Assembly (NCBI GenBank): GCA_964439935.1
Contig: CAYTPW010000020.1
Coordinates: 1 to 64,000 of the forward strand
DNA from: JABMQW01 sp964439935
Lineage (GTDB): Bacteria > Fidelibacterota > Marinisomatia > Marinisomatales > TCS56
Length of the DNA stretch: 64,000 nt
Direction: 5' to 3'
This document shows positions 32,972 to 42,138 of the stretch, one piece after another. The notes under the pieces are model-generated. The model was given only the letters and a program-made list of their open reading frames with translations, did not search any database and was not told the origin of the DNA. The position numbers and the translations under genes were made by a program. The stretch's first letter is position 1. The number at the start of each line of letters is the position of its first letter.

Positions 32972-35419
32972 ATGTCCAATAAAATTCAATCTCATCTCCA
33001 CACATTATTTATAGAAGATTTCATGGAATCACTTTGTAGAAGAGTACTATTTGTTCTGTCGATAATACTTCTGAATACAACGTCAATATATTCCCAAACG
33101 ACATTCACGGTAACCTCTACTGGTGACGGTGTCGATAGCCAACTTTCGGACGGAATCTGCAATGATGGTTTTGGCGACTGTACTTTAAGAGCTGCCATCG
33201 AACAGGCCAATTATACCGGCGGATTAGATACAATTTTGTTTGATATTCCCGGCGCTGGGCCCCACACGATTCAACCGAATTATGCCCTGCCGTCCATCAG
33301 CGAATCAATTGTTATCGATGGGACATTAGAGCCTGATTTTTCTGGATCACCGATTATCGAATTAGACGGCAGTAACGCCGGCGAAGCAGATGGTATCTTG
33401 GTTACATCAGGAAACAGCACAATTAGAGGATTGGTAATTAATCGCTTCAATGGAACAGGAATTACTCTGGATCAGCTTGGTAACAATATTATACAAGGAA
33501 ACTTCATCGGGACCAATATTACCGGTACGGATACTTTGGGTAATAGTGGCGACGGTGGGATAGTATTATCAAGCTCATCAGGAAATATCATTGGCGGGAC
33601 AACACCGGGTGCCAGAAATGTGATTTCAGGGAATGATGGAAATGGTGTGTCAATCGTGTCTGGCGATGGATCTGAAGCAACAGAGAATATTATTCAGGGA
33701 AATTTAATCGGGACAGATGTAACAGGAACAATAGCCCTGCCAAACCATTCAGGTATCATAATTATCGCCGCCAACAATATAATTGGCGGGAGTGTTGAAG
33801 GGGCAGACAATGTTATCTCGGGAAATACATGGGAAGGAATTGGTATTTATTCCGACGTAATACCCGCAGTTGGTAATATTATTGTGGGCAATAAAATAGG
33901 GACTGATATTACCGGAACAACTGCCTTAGGTAACAACGTAGGTGTCACTGTGGGGGGAGCATCACAGAATATTATAGGTGGTACAACTGAAAATGAGCGG
34001 AATATCATTTCCGGCAACCAGTGGGATGGTGTTGCGCTTTCTTCGCCGAGTTGGAGTGAGGTATATCCGACTGAAAACAATATTATTCAGGGTAATTACA
34101 TTGGCACCGATATTACCGGTACGTTTGCGATCGGAAATTCACGTGGTATTAAGATCGAGGAATCCAACAATAATACGATTGGAGGGACGAATTCCGGTGA
34201 GGGCAATTTGATCTCCGGAAATGAACATAATGGTATCGTTATGTATTCACTGTCAAGTGAGAACATTGTTCGTGGAAATTGTATCGGAACTGATGCTACC
34301 GGTACTGATACGATCCCAAATGGCACTTCGGGAATAACACTCAGATCTGGATCATCGGGAAATCTAATTGGTGGATCTGAAATCGGAGCGGGCAATATAA
34401 TATCCGGAAATCATCGCCATGGCATCGAAATGGGATACGATGGTGGCGCCGATAGCAATGTTGTCCAGGGAAATCTGATCGGGACGGATATAACTGGACA
34501 ATTTCCGTTGGGCAACGATCAAACCGGAATAAGTATTTATGGAGGCGCTTTTAATAACCAGATCGGGGGCCAAGAGGAAAATGCCGGGAATCTGATTGCC
34601 TATAATAATGGTACTGGTATCTTGATAAATAACACTCCAAGCACAGCAGGAAATCGATTATCGCAAAATTCAATATTTGGTAATACTAGTATTGGGATTG
34701 ATTTGAGTGTAGAATCAAATTTTCCTTGGACGGACGGTATAACACCCAATGATCCAGGTGATGGCGATGACGGACCGAATAATCTCCAAAATTTCCCTGA
34801 AATTTCAGCTGCTGGTATTGATGTAAATGGTGATTTAATTGTCGAATATCTCGTCGATTCCGATCCCGGGAATTCGGCTTACCCGCTATACGTAGAGTTT
34901 TTCAAATCTGATCCCAATGGGTCCGGTCAACTATTCCTTGGTTACGATGTATATTTAGCGAGCGACTTTACTGCCGGTAGTAAACAATTCAATCTTGGTG
35001 ATGCAGGAGCAGCTGGCGTTGCGGCAGACGATTTACTGGTGACTACAGCTTCTGACCTGGATGGAAATACATCCGAGTTTTCGGAGACAATTGTAATCAG
35101 TGCAACGGTGGGCATACCGTTTACCGATCCCGGCCTGCCTACGGTTTTTACCCTGCATCAGAATTACCCCAATCCGTTTAATCCAGTCACAGAAATTCGT
35201 TATGAATTGCCAGAGCGATCACTGGTTTCTCTCACTGTGTACGATCTGCTCGGGCGTAGGATAAACGAGTTGGTGAATGAAATGCAGGAAGCTGGATATA
35301 AAGCGATAGTCTGGGATGCAACGAATGATCAGGGACGACCAGTAAGTGCCGGAATGTATTTCTACCAGGTTAACTCTGGGACGTACACGCAAACCCGAAA
35401 AATGATTTTACTGAAATAA
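32972..35419 (+). CDS. CSLREA-type parallel beta-helix surface protein 2, T9SS-sorted
   Basis: The product is about 815 residues, starting at ATG 32972 (8-9 nt after AAGGAG) or 32966. It is a close paralogue of the previous gene: signal (VLSIILLNTTSIYSQ), CSLREA segment (STGDGVDSQLSDGICNDGFG, CTLRAAIEQAN), and repeats with GNLIGTDVTGT/GNYIGTDITGT spacing. The VEFFKSDPNGSGQLFLGYDV domain is followed by a tag (NYPNPFNPVTEIRYELPERS). Its tag lacks the loop insert (VNSGTYTQTRKM), as in gene 3 and unlike gene 1, so the tags have recombined independently of the helices. Confidence 0.88.
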   Translation: MSNKIQSHLHTLFIEDFMESLCRRVLFVLSIILLNTTSIYSQTTFTVTSTGDGVDSQLSDGICNDGFGDCTLRAAIEQANYTGGLDTILFDIPGAGPHTIQPNYALPSISESIVIDGTLEPDFSGSPIIELDGSNAGEADGILVTSGNSTIRGLVINRFNGTGITLDQLGNNIIQGNFIGTNITGTDTLGNSGDGGIVLSSSSGNIIGGTTPGARNVISGNDGNGVSIVSGDGSEATENIIQGNLIGTDVTGTIALPNHSGIIIIAANNIIGGSVEGADNVISGNTWEGIGIYSDVIPAVGNIIVGNKIGTDITGTTALGNNVGVTVGGASQNIIGGTTENERNIISGNQWDGVALSSPSWSEVYPTENNIIQGNYIGTDITGTFAIGNSRGIKIEESNNNTIGGTNSGEGNLISGNEHNGIVMYSLSSENIVRGNCIGTDATGTDTIPNGTSGITLRSGSSGNLIGGSEIGAGNIISGNHRHGIEMGYDGGADSNVVQGNLIGTDITGQFPLGNDQTGISIYGGAFNNQIGGQEENAGNLIAYNNGTGILINNTPSTAGNRLSQNSIFGNTSIGIDLSVESNFPWTDGITPNDPGDGDDGPNNLQNFPEISAAGIDVNGDLIVEYLVDSDPGNSAYPLYVEFFKSDPNGSGQLFLGYDVYLASDFTAGSKQFNLGDAGAAGVAADDLLVTTASDLDGNTSEFSETIVISATVGIPFTDPGLPTVFTLHQNYPNPFNPVTEIRYELPERSLVSLTVYDLLGRRINELVNEMQEAGYKAIVWDATNDQGRPVSAGMYFYQVNSGTYTQTRKMILLK

Positions 35420-35500
35420 GGAATATTTATTCATCATAGCAAAACGTAGATGAATGGTTGTATTGAAATAAGGTTATTTAGTTAGTACAATAATCTAGAT
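35420..35500 (+). other. Gap with 3'-end echo of a sorting-tag gene
   Basis: GAATGGTTGTATTGAAATAAGG at 35452-35473 closely matches the end of gene 3 (AAATGGTTGTATTGAAATAG at 39460-39479), but with no coding sequence in front. It looks like the footprint of a lost tag. The same GTAGATGAATGG string occurs at 30083-30094. Confidence 0.45.
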
Positions 35501-36319
35501 ATGCGAAATATCATGGAACGGTATGCAGAGTCACCCAAGATTTTCAGAAGATTGCTATGGAAAATCTGGCACAATTATTTGCTTGGAAAGGATTCGAGTT
35601 ATGATGTGACCTGCCTGAATTATGGGTATACAGATATTGTTGATACTGACGAATTACCTGGAAGTGAAGAACATTACATTAATGAACACTACTGCCTGCA
35701 ATTGTACGATCAGGTGGTACGGGGTATACAATTAGCCCAAAAGAATGTTTTGGAAATCGGGTGCGGTCGTGGTGGAGGGGCAGCCTACTTAACAAAGAAG
35801 TATAATCCTGTTTCATATTTGGCCACTGATATTTCGGCTAAGCTGATCAGGCAAAATAACAAATTCTATAACGAAGAAGGATTGTCGTTTGCGGTTGCCA
35901 ACGCCGAGCAATTGAAATACCCGGATAATTCCTATGATGTGGTAATTAATGTGGAATCTTCGCGTTGTTACACGGATATGGAAGCTTTCATTCGGCATAC
36001 TTATCGCGTATTAAGTGTTGGCGGTCATTTCTGCTTTACTGACCTGCGTTATACCGCTGAATACCCCGATCTGAGATCTGCTTTTCTCTCCCCGGGTTTC
36101 GAAATTGTTGAAGAAAGGGAAATTACAAAAAATGTTGTACAAGCTTTGCAATTGGATAATGAACGGAGAAAAACTTTGGTCACTGAAAAATTACCTAAGT
36201 TTCTGAAAAGTTCTGCGATGGAATTTGCCGGAATAGAGGGTTCCACGAGATACCAGTTGTTTAAAGACGGTGAGATGGGCTACTATAAATTAATCTTAAG
36301 AAAACTGAATCCCGCATGA
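35501..36319 (+). CDS. Class I SAM-dependent methyltransferase
   Basis: The 272-residue cytoplasmic protein has the methyltransferase type 11 fold. Motif I is VLEIGCGRGGGAAYL (about residue 86), then an acidic ATDIS for ribose binding, motif II NSYDVVINVESSRCYTD and motif III FCFTDLRY. Overall pattern resembles small-molecule or lipid O/C-methyltransferases of the phthiotriol or ubiquinone type; the substrate is unknown. There is no signal peptide, so it is an intracellular enzyme lodged between two copies of a duplicated surface-protein gene. That placement suggests insertion or retention during the duplication. ATG 35513 is an alternative start. Confidence 0.85.
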   Translation: MRNIMERYAESPKIFRRLLWKIWHNYLLGKDSSYDVTCLNYGYTDIVDTDELPGSEEHYINEHYCLQLYDQVVRGIQLAQKNVLEIGCGRGGGAAYLTKKYNPVSYLATDISAKLIRQNNKFYNEEGLSFAVANAEQLKYPDNSYDVVINVESSRCYTDMEAFIRHTYRVLSVGGHFCFTDLRYTAEYPDLRSAFLSPGFEIVEEREITKNVVQALQLDNERRKTLVTEKLPKFLKSSAMEFAGIEGSTRYQLFKDGEMGYYKLILRKLNPA

Positions 36320-36334
36320 GTGATAATGTCAGCT

Positions 36335-36393
36335 TAATCGTTATTAATATATAAGTCGGTGTAGATTACCTTAATAGACGGGAGGAAATGGTC
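36335..36393 (+). promoter_or_regulatory. Conserved leader of CSLREA surface protein gene 3
   Basis: ATCGTTATTAATAT at 36337-36350 is identical to 30170-30183, with the same 38 nt to the first ATG. A GGGAGG Shine-Dalgarno (36380-36385) precedes the dual ATGGTCATG start. Confidence 0.45.
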
Positions 36394-39300
36394 ATGTCCA
36401 ATAAAAATCAATCAAATCTCCACACTTCATATATAGTAGGTTCCAGGGGAATTTATTGTCACAAAACACTATTCTTTTCGTTGATTATTCTCCTAAGCTC
36501 TTCAGTATTGTTTTCCCAGACCACTTTCACTGTAACCTCCACCGGTGATGGCGTTGACAGCCAGTGGAGTGATGGGATCTGTAATAACGGTTTCGGTGAA
36601 TGTACTTTTCGGGCTGCCATCGAACAGGCTAATTACACCAATGGAATCGATACAATTTTGTTTAACATAGCTGGAGAAGGACCACATACTATTCAACCGA
36701 ATTATGCTTTTCCCGAGATCACTGAGTCAATTGTCATAGACGGAACTTCAGAGCCGGAATTTACCGGCACTCCAGTAGTTGAATTAGATGGTACCAATAT
36801 AAGCGAGGCTGATGGGTTGATAATTAATGCTGGTAATAGTGTGGTGCAAGGTTTAGCTATAAACCGTTTTGAGTCAGCAAATGGAATAACTCTAAGGCAG
36901 AATGGGGGAAATATAATCGAAGGATGTTATGTTGGTACCGATCCAACCGGTACAATTGCTTTAGGAAACATTGTTGGCATCCATATTGATGAATCACAAA
37001 ATAATGTAATTGGTGGAATATCTCCTGCATCTCGAAATATTGTCTCTGGTAATAATGAAAATGGAGTGTTGATTAGTGGAAGTAATTCCACCAATAATCA
37101 TGTTATTGGGAATTATATCGGTACTGATCCAACCGGTACAATTGCTATAGGAAACGGTATTGGAGTGTATATAGATGAATCGCAAAACAATATAATCGGT
37201 GGAACCGAAGAAGGTAGCAGAAACATAATTTCAGGAAATATAGGATCTGGAATAGACATTTCAGCAATAACCGACGCGGATCTTAATAATCAAATAATAG
37301 GTAATTTTATTGGCACCGATGTAACCGGGACTTTGGCTTTAGGTAATGACGTAGGTATTTTCCTGTTCACTGGAGGCAATGTAGTCGGTGGAGCTGAGAC
37401 AGGAGCAGGTAACTTGATTTCTGGTAATAACAGTGATGGATTAGCAATTGCCGGTATGTATGCGGACGCAAATCAAGTAATGGGTAATTATATTGGTACT
37501 GATGTAGATGGTACTAGTGCTGTACCAAATGTGGGGTCTGGAATATATATTGAGTCCTCCGACAACACAATTGGTGGAGCCGAGACTGGAGCTGGGAACT
37601 TGATTTCAGGTAATAACAGCGACGGAATATTAATTGCAGGAGAAGGTCCGTCGGCATCTAATAATATTGTACAGGGAAACTTTATTGGTACGGATATTAC
37701 TGGTTCCGCAGCTTTAGGTAATGGGATTTCTGGCATTACCGTCACAACTACCAATAATTTAATAGGTGGTACTACTGCCAGTGCAAGAAATGTGATCTGC
37801 GGCAACGATTATATTGGAATCCGAATAACTGGTGAGTGGAATGATTTATACACGGCTGATAGTAACATTGTACAGGGAAATTATATTGGGTTAGATGCTA
37901 CTGGAAATATTATAATTCCAAATGGTACTCGGGGAATGTGGGTGTGGGACGGTTCTGATAATCTTATCGGAGGGCTGACTCCCGGTGCCGGTAACACAAT
38001 TGTGGGGCATGGCGTAGATGATTTTTCAGCCATATATGTAGTTGGTGCCGGGTCCAGAAACAATCGAATTCTTTCAAACTCAACTTATGGAAATGCCCTT
38101 GGAATTGATCTTGCTACCGTTGTGAGTGACTGGAACGAAAATATAAATGATCCTCTCGATATTGATGAAGGTGCAAATCGCCACCAGAACTATCCGGAAA
38201 TATTACAAGCCACGATTGATGAATTTGGTGATTTCAGCATCAAGTATCATGTTGGTTCCCACCATGCCTACGCAGATTATCCTTTAACTATCCAATTTTT
38301 TAAAGCTGATAACATAAACCCCTGCCAGGGTGAAACATTGTTAGTTACAGATATATTCACCGTTTATGATTACGTCTTGGGCTACAAAATGATCGAATTG
38401 CCAGATTCAAATCAAGAGGATTTATGGCTTGGAGACTTCATTACGGCTACAGCCACCGATAGCAGTGGAAATACATCGGAATTCAATCCGGGAGCAACAA
38501 TTTCCGCTGCATTTGATTTCAATATCTCCGATTCTTATTTTATCCCGGGGATGGACTCAGTAATAATTACCTCCAGGATGTCAAGCTCAGATGGATTAGT
38601 TCTTAATGCAATAATGCAGGCGCCGGATTCTATTATGGTCGCCTCAGTTCAGCTGTATGATGATGGCGCTCATTTTGACGGTCTATCAGGCGACAGTGTG
38701 TTTGGAAATTTCTGGGTCGTACCAGCTGCGGAAGAGCGTAATCACTTTATCGATCTGCAGGTCAGTATTGCGGATACGGACAGTGTCAGTTATGATAATA
38801 TTGCCCGATTCACCACGATCGGTCCTGTTGTCATCGATAGCCTGATGATATTTACCCCGTCCAGTGGGCATCCCCTGCCCGGCGACAGGGTAAGATTCAA
38901 GCTTCAACTCAGGAACATTGGTAATATTGCAGCGGCAGAGATGGTTAGAGCAATAATATCTCTGGATGATTCATTAGCTTTTATTGATGGAGCTACTGAA
39001 AAATATTTCGGCGAAATTTTAGCTGATACGACGGCAATAAATGTGGGCAGTTTTTATATCGAGATCAATGATGACCACCCCATGGCTACGGATATTGATG
39101 TAAATGTAGTTATAACCAGCAACGGGTATCCCTACTGGTTTGATACTGCCACAATCCATGTCTATGACCCGCTAGGTGTAGCCTCCAGTGATATTATACC
39201 GGAAAAGTTCAGTCTACATCAGAATTACCCCAATCCATTTAATCCTGTAACTACGATCCAGTACGAGCTGCCGCACAGATCAAATGTCCAGTTAACCATT

Positions 39301-39480
39301 TTTGACCTGCTTGGTAGAAAAGTGACTACCCTGGTAGCAGAAACACAGGAGGCCGGGTACCGATCAGTAATCTGGGATGCCACTAATGATCGGGGACAAC
39401 CGGTCAGCGCGGGTATGTATATCTACCAGGTTAACTCTGGGACTTACACGCAAACCCGAAAAATGGTTGTATTGAAATAG
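36394..39480 (+). CDS. CSLREA-type parallel beta-helix surface protein 3, T9SS-sorted
   Basis: The product is about 1028 residues and is the longest of the three paralogues. Signal (LIILLSSSVLFSQ), CSLREA segment (STGDGVDSQWSDGICNNGFG, CTFRAAIEQAN), then beta-helix repeats (GNYIGTDPTGTIAIGNG, NLISGNNSDG) to about residue 590. An additional ~220-residue region, absent from paralogues 1 and 2, follows. It has a gingipain-C-terminal/CARDB-like look (FTTIGPVVIDSLMIF, PGDRVRFKLQLRNIGNIAAA). The tag is NYPNPFNPVTTIQYELPHRS without loop insert. The extra Ig-like region may be a spacer or binding domain. Confidence 0.88.
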   Translation: MSNKNQSNLHTSYIVGSRGIYCHKTLFFSLIILLSSSVLFSQTTFTVTSTGDGVDSQWSDGICNNGFGECTFRAAIEQANYTNGIDTILFNIAGEGPHTIQPNYAFPEITESIVIDGTSEPEFTGTPVVELDGTNISEADGLIINAGNSVVQGLAINRFESANGITLRQNGGNIIEGCYVGTDPTGTIALGNIVGIHIDESQNNVIGGISPASRNIVSGNNENGVLISGSNSTNNHVIGNYIGTDPTGTIAIGNGIGVYIDESQNNIIGGTEEGSRNIISGNIGSGIDISAITDADLNNQIIGNFIGTDVTGTLALGNDVGIFLFTGGNVVGGAETGAGNLISGNNSDGLAIAGMYADANQVMGNYIGTDVDGTSAVPNVGSGIYIESSDNTIGGAETGAGNLISGNNSDGILIAGEGPSASNNIVQGNFIGTDITGSAALGNGISGITVTTTNNLIGGTTASARNVICGNDYIGIRITGEWNDLYTADSNIVQGNYIGLDATGNIIIPNGTRGMWVWDGSDNLIGGLTPGAGNTIVGHGVDDFSAIYVVGAGSRNNRILSNSTYGNALGIDLATVVSDWNENINDPLDIDEGANRHQNYPEILQATIDEFGDFSIKYHVGSHHAYADYPLTIQFFKADNINPCQGETLLVTDIFTVYDYVLGYKMIELPDSNQEDLWLGDFITATATDSSGNTSEFNPGATISAAFDFNISDSYFIPGMDSVIITSRMSSSDGLVLNAIMQAPDSIMVASVQLYDDGAHFDGLSGDSVFGNFWVVPAAEERNHFIDLQVSIADTDSVSYDNIARFTTIGPVVIDSLMIFTPSSGHPLPGDRVRFKLQLRNIGNIAAAEMVRAIISLDDSLAFIDGATEKYFGEILADTTAINVGSFYIEINDDHPMATDIDVNVVITSNGYPYWFDTATIHVYDPLGVASSDIIPEKFSLHQNYPNPFNPVTTIQYELPHRSNVQLTIFDLLGRKVTTLVAETQEAGYRSVIWDATNDRGQPVSAGMYIYQVNSGTYTQTRKMVVLK

Positions 39481-39598
39481 GGAGGACCCATTTTTTAAGA
39501 TTGCTGTTATGGTACAAATCCGGCTGGATTTCAATAGTCATTAAACTTATGATTCAATTACTGTAATTCATAATTTGGCTGCAGGCTGGGTATTAATA

Positions 39599-40087
39599 AT
39601 GTTAACAACCATTAAATCATTATTATTTTTTATACTGATTTTTCAAATTGGGTTGAGTCAAAATTATCGAATGCCCTATTTTAGTCCTGGATTACATATG
39701 GGATACAGTTGGGATCAAGGTTGGTTCTACTCTGTTCAGGCAACCTTAGGATATTGGGATGAAGATTTACCTGGAATAAACCCTGGAATTACTTTTGGCA
39801 TCCGAAAAAGTAACCTGCAAATAATGAAATACATTGATTTACAGTTTGCCTTCAGTGATTTAGGATTAGTGGGCTATGGATTCGGCAGAGCATGGATTAA
39901 TGATAAAAGGCATCCAGATACACAATATTTCTGTAAAAGGAGAAAATTTTGGGGTGGCGCATTTGGGTTGATAACATTAGATTATCATATTATGCCGTAC
40001 AAGCAGAAAATATTCAATTCTGGTATTATGCTGGTTAAACCATTTACACTTAAAGATGGTAAATTGGGAGATGCATGGCCAATTTGA
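39599..40087 (+). CDS. Small exported beta-rich protein, unknown function
   Basis: ATG 39599 gives a clean signal peptide (MLTTIKSLLFFILIFQIGLS), so the in-frame TTG at 39575 was rejected. The ~162-residue mature part is rich in Gly/Tyr/Trp, with alternating strands (MGYSWDQGWFYSVQATLGYW, PGITFGIRKSNLQIMKYIDL). This is consistent with a small outer-membrane barrel or a periplasmic beta protein. No family was recognised. It starts a run of four small envelope genes reading the same way. Confidence 0.65.
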   Translation: MLTTIKSLLFFILIFQIGLSQNYRMPYFSPGLHMGYSWDQGWFYSVQATLGYWDEDLPGINPGITFGIRKSNLQIMKYIDLQFAFSDLGLVGYGFGRAWINDKRHPDTQYFCKRRKFWGGAFGLITLDYHIMPYKQKIFNSGIMLVKPFTLKDGKLGDAWPI

Positions 40088-40155
40088 TTAACAGGAAAAA
40101 TCCAACACATATTTCGTCATCAATAAATATAAGTTCAGAAAATGAAGGCGGATAA

Positions 40156-40701
40156 TTGATCTACCGGAAGATAAATACTTTAGTCTTTTTACTGGTTGTT
40201 AGCCCCGTAGCATTGAGATGTCAAATCTCGTCTACGGATTTACAAACTATTGATGATGGTTTTGTCGTTTCAGCTGACGCAAACTTAAATATGGATGATA
40301 TATTATTGGGTCTGCAGCTCGGTGCTTGGCTGGCGGAAGATAAATTGTCGATCACAGGTCTGTTCCTGGTGCGGCCCTATGAAAAGAGAGTGCAGATAAA
40401 GAGATCAGATAATTACTATTATCAGTATCGGGAAGTACGATTCGGTTTAGGGTGCAATATTGAGAAGCAAATCCACTTTCGCAACATCATCTTTTACCTG
40501 TCGGGTGGACCGTTACTCAGTTTCGGAGACTTTAAGGGTTCTTCTCGCAAGCCCGGGGGCGGTCTGACTCCGATTGTCGGGGCCGGGATCGTTAAATATT
40601 TCACCAATCATTCTATAATGGCTGGTTATCAGTATATCAATTTGCCCCGCACAAGTCACCATTTTTTCAAAGTGTCCTTGTTCTATCATATCATATTATA
40701 A
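40156..40701 (+). CDS. Exported outer-membrane-barrel-like protein, unknown
   Basis: TTG 40156 is the only start ahead of the signal sequence (LVFLLVVSPVALRCQ). The 181-residue product shows barrel-like alternation (LLGLQLGAWLAEDKLSITGL, YREVRFGLGCNI, IIFYLSGGPLLSFGDF) and ends FFKVSLFYHIIL, typical of a barrel's last strand. The overall plan resembles small (8-strand) outer-membrane proteins. No function can be assigned. The next gene starts 17 nt downstream. Confidence 0.6.
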   Translation: MIYRKINTLVFLLVVSPVALRCQISSTDLQTIDDGFVVSADANLNMDDILLGLQLGAWLAEDKLSITGLFLVRPYEKRVQIKRSDNYYYQYREVRFGLGCNIEKQIHFRNIIFYLSGGPLLSFGDFKGSSRKPGGGLTPIVGAGIVKYFTNHSIMAGYQYINLPRTSHHFFKVSLFYHIIL

Positions 40702-40718
40702 AATACATTGGGACGGTT

Positions 40719-41174
40719 ATGGTTCATCACATCAGAAAATACTATTTAAGAGCATTCTGGAAATTATCCTCGGTCATGATCATATTAGCTTTGATGGGTT
40801 TAGATGGCTGCTACAATGAGGAAGAGGATTGCAATCGCCGACCCATCTGGAAGAGCTGCTACAGCACCGAACCAACTGACGGTAAATTATCGGTGGAAGT
40901 GACAATTAATAATGAAAATCAACAGGTCGTAATAAATATTTATGAAGATGACATTGAAGATAACTTGCTGATCTTCACTGATACTGTTAGCAGCGAAGAT
41001 GTTGATTATCACCTACCAGTTGGTACTTATTCCGGTTCCGCAAAATATATTGTCGGTGGCGATACGGTTCTGGCTATCGATGGGGATAAAATAGATACGG
41101 AATTTGAAGAATATTGTTATGAAGATTGTTGGGATGTAAAAGATGCGAAATTAAATCTTACACTCGACCAGTGA
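40719..41174 (+). CDS. Small cysteine-containing lipoprotein, unknown
   Basis: The 151-residue protein has a basic N-terminus, a hydrophobic core and the lipobox MGLDGC followed by YNEEED. Beyond the lipid-modified Cys there are further cysteines early (DCNRRPIWKSCYS) and near the end (EYCYEDCWD). They could form disulfides in the periplasm, fitting the presence of extracytoplasmic redox proteins in the window. The middle is an Ig/transthyretin-like strand pattern. The stop TGA overlaps the next start (GTGA), suggesting translational coupling. Confidence 0.65.
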   Translation: MVHHIRKYYLRAFWKLSSVMIILALMGLDGCYNEEEDCNRRPIWKSCYSTEPTDGKLSVEVTINNENQQVVINIYEDDIEDNLLIFTDTVSSEDVDYHLPVGTYSGSAKYIVGGDTVLAIDGDKIDTEFEEYCYEDCWDVKDAKLNLTLDQ

Positions 41175-42088
41175 GAATTCAACCCTTCTTTCAACATTTT
41201 AATTATACCCTCTCAATTAAATTCTTGGTGGTATTAATCTATCTACTAAGTTCTGCCTGCTTGGCTGATGTAAATATTATACCCGAAGCAACCGGTGTGA
41301 GCGGCACATTTTCTATAATTAATGATAATTATACTGGTACGATGGAGCGGGGAGAAAAAGGCTATTATATCGGTCCCGATGATTTTATCACCGCTACTTT
41401 CCTGGCCCGGATCTACTGGCAGGACTGGAAAATTGCTGTAACTGAAAATGTGCTAACTTCCAGGCATTTCAAATACCGTTATGATTTGTTATTTGCGTCT
41501 GTTGCCAGGCAATTTTCATTCGGCAACCTTAACCTGCGCCCGGAACTGGGTATTCTTATTAAAGGCAGGTTGGGTGGTGAAACAATCCAGAACTGGTTCC
41601 ACCGCCTGAAAGCGATTCGGGAATTATTCCTTCCCTATCAAAAGGGTGGAATTACCGCTTTTGTGGCTGGTACAGTAGAGTATCAGAAACAACTGCATTT
41701 CAAGCAGCTTGCAATTTTTTATTCCGCCCTGGAGCTGCGTCTGCCACTGGATTTTGTCCCGGTCCGCATCAGTCCGCACATTGGGTATCAGACTGAACTG
41801 ATGAAAGACCGGCTTCAGATAGAATTACTGGCAGGTTGGCGGTTTTTCTTGAATAAAATCCCGGAATACTCGGAATTGATCAAACCGGGTCCGATAGTTG
41901 CTTTATCAACTAAATCCAGGATTTACCGCAAATTTTATTTTGAATTTGGTTTCTCATTTTTTCCTGCTCGTAACCTGGAGAATGATCCCGGTTATAAAGC
42001 AAAATCCCACGATTGGGTTCCTCAGATCTGGTCGGTTTTTTCCTGGGATACGCCCTGGCGCAGCCTGCGCTATTTGATTGATTATTAA
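41171..42088 (+). CDS. Exported barrel-like protein, coupled to the preceding lipoprotein
   Basis: GTG 41171 overlaps the upstream TGA by 4 nt and leads directly into a signal peptide (FLVVLIYLLSSACLA), so it is preferred over TTG 41126, which lies deep inside the previous gene. The 305-residue protein has outer-membrane-barrel alternation (YGIGPDDF-like turns, FITATFLARIYWQDWKIAV, FYFEFGFSFFPARN). No family was recognised. Lipoprotein plus barrel pairs often form outer-membrane complexes; that is an inference here. Confidence 0.65.
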   Translation: MRIQPFFQHFNYTLSIKFLVVLIYLLSSACLADVNIIPEATGVSGTFSIINDNYTGTMERGEKGYYIGPDDFITATFLARIYWQDWKIAVTENVLTSRHFKYRYDLLFASVARQFSFGNLNLRPELGILIKGRLGGETIQNWFHRLKAIRELFLPYQKGGITAFVAGTVEYQKQLHFKQLAIFYSALELRLPLDFVPVRISPHIGYQTELMKDRLQIELLAGWRFFLNKIPEYSELIKPGPIVALSTKSRIYRKFYFEFGFSFFPARNLENDPGYKAKSHDWVPQIWSVFSWDTPWRSLRYLIDY

Positions 42089-42138
42089 TTTACCATTATT
42101 CTTCCGAAATTAGGACTATGCAATAATTGAGGATGTCG

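Noticed and set aside
30300..38100. Regularly spaced repeats resembling a repeat array or CRISPR
   Set aside because: The repeats (GNxIGTDxTGT coding units) are degenerate, in frame and of variable spacing. They are beta-helix protein repeats, not CRISPR.
41126..41170. TTG start 41126 for the barrel-like gene
   Set aside because: It would overlap the lipoprotein gene by 49 nt and place the signal peptide internally; GTG 41171 with GTGA overlap fits better.
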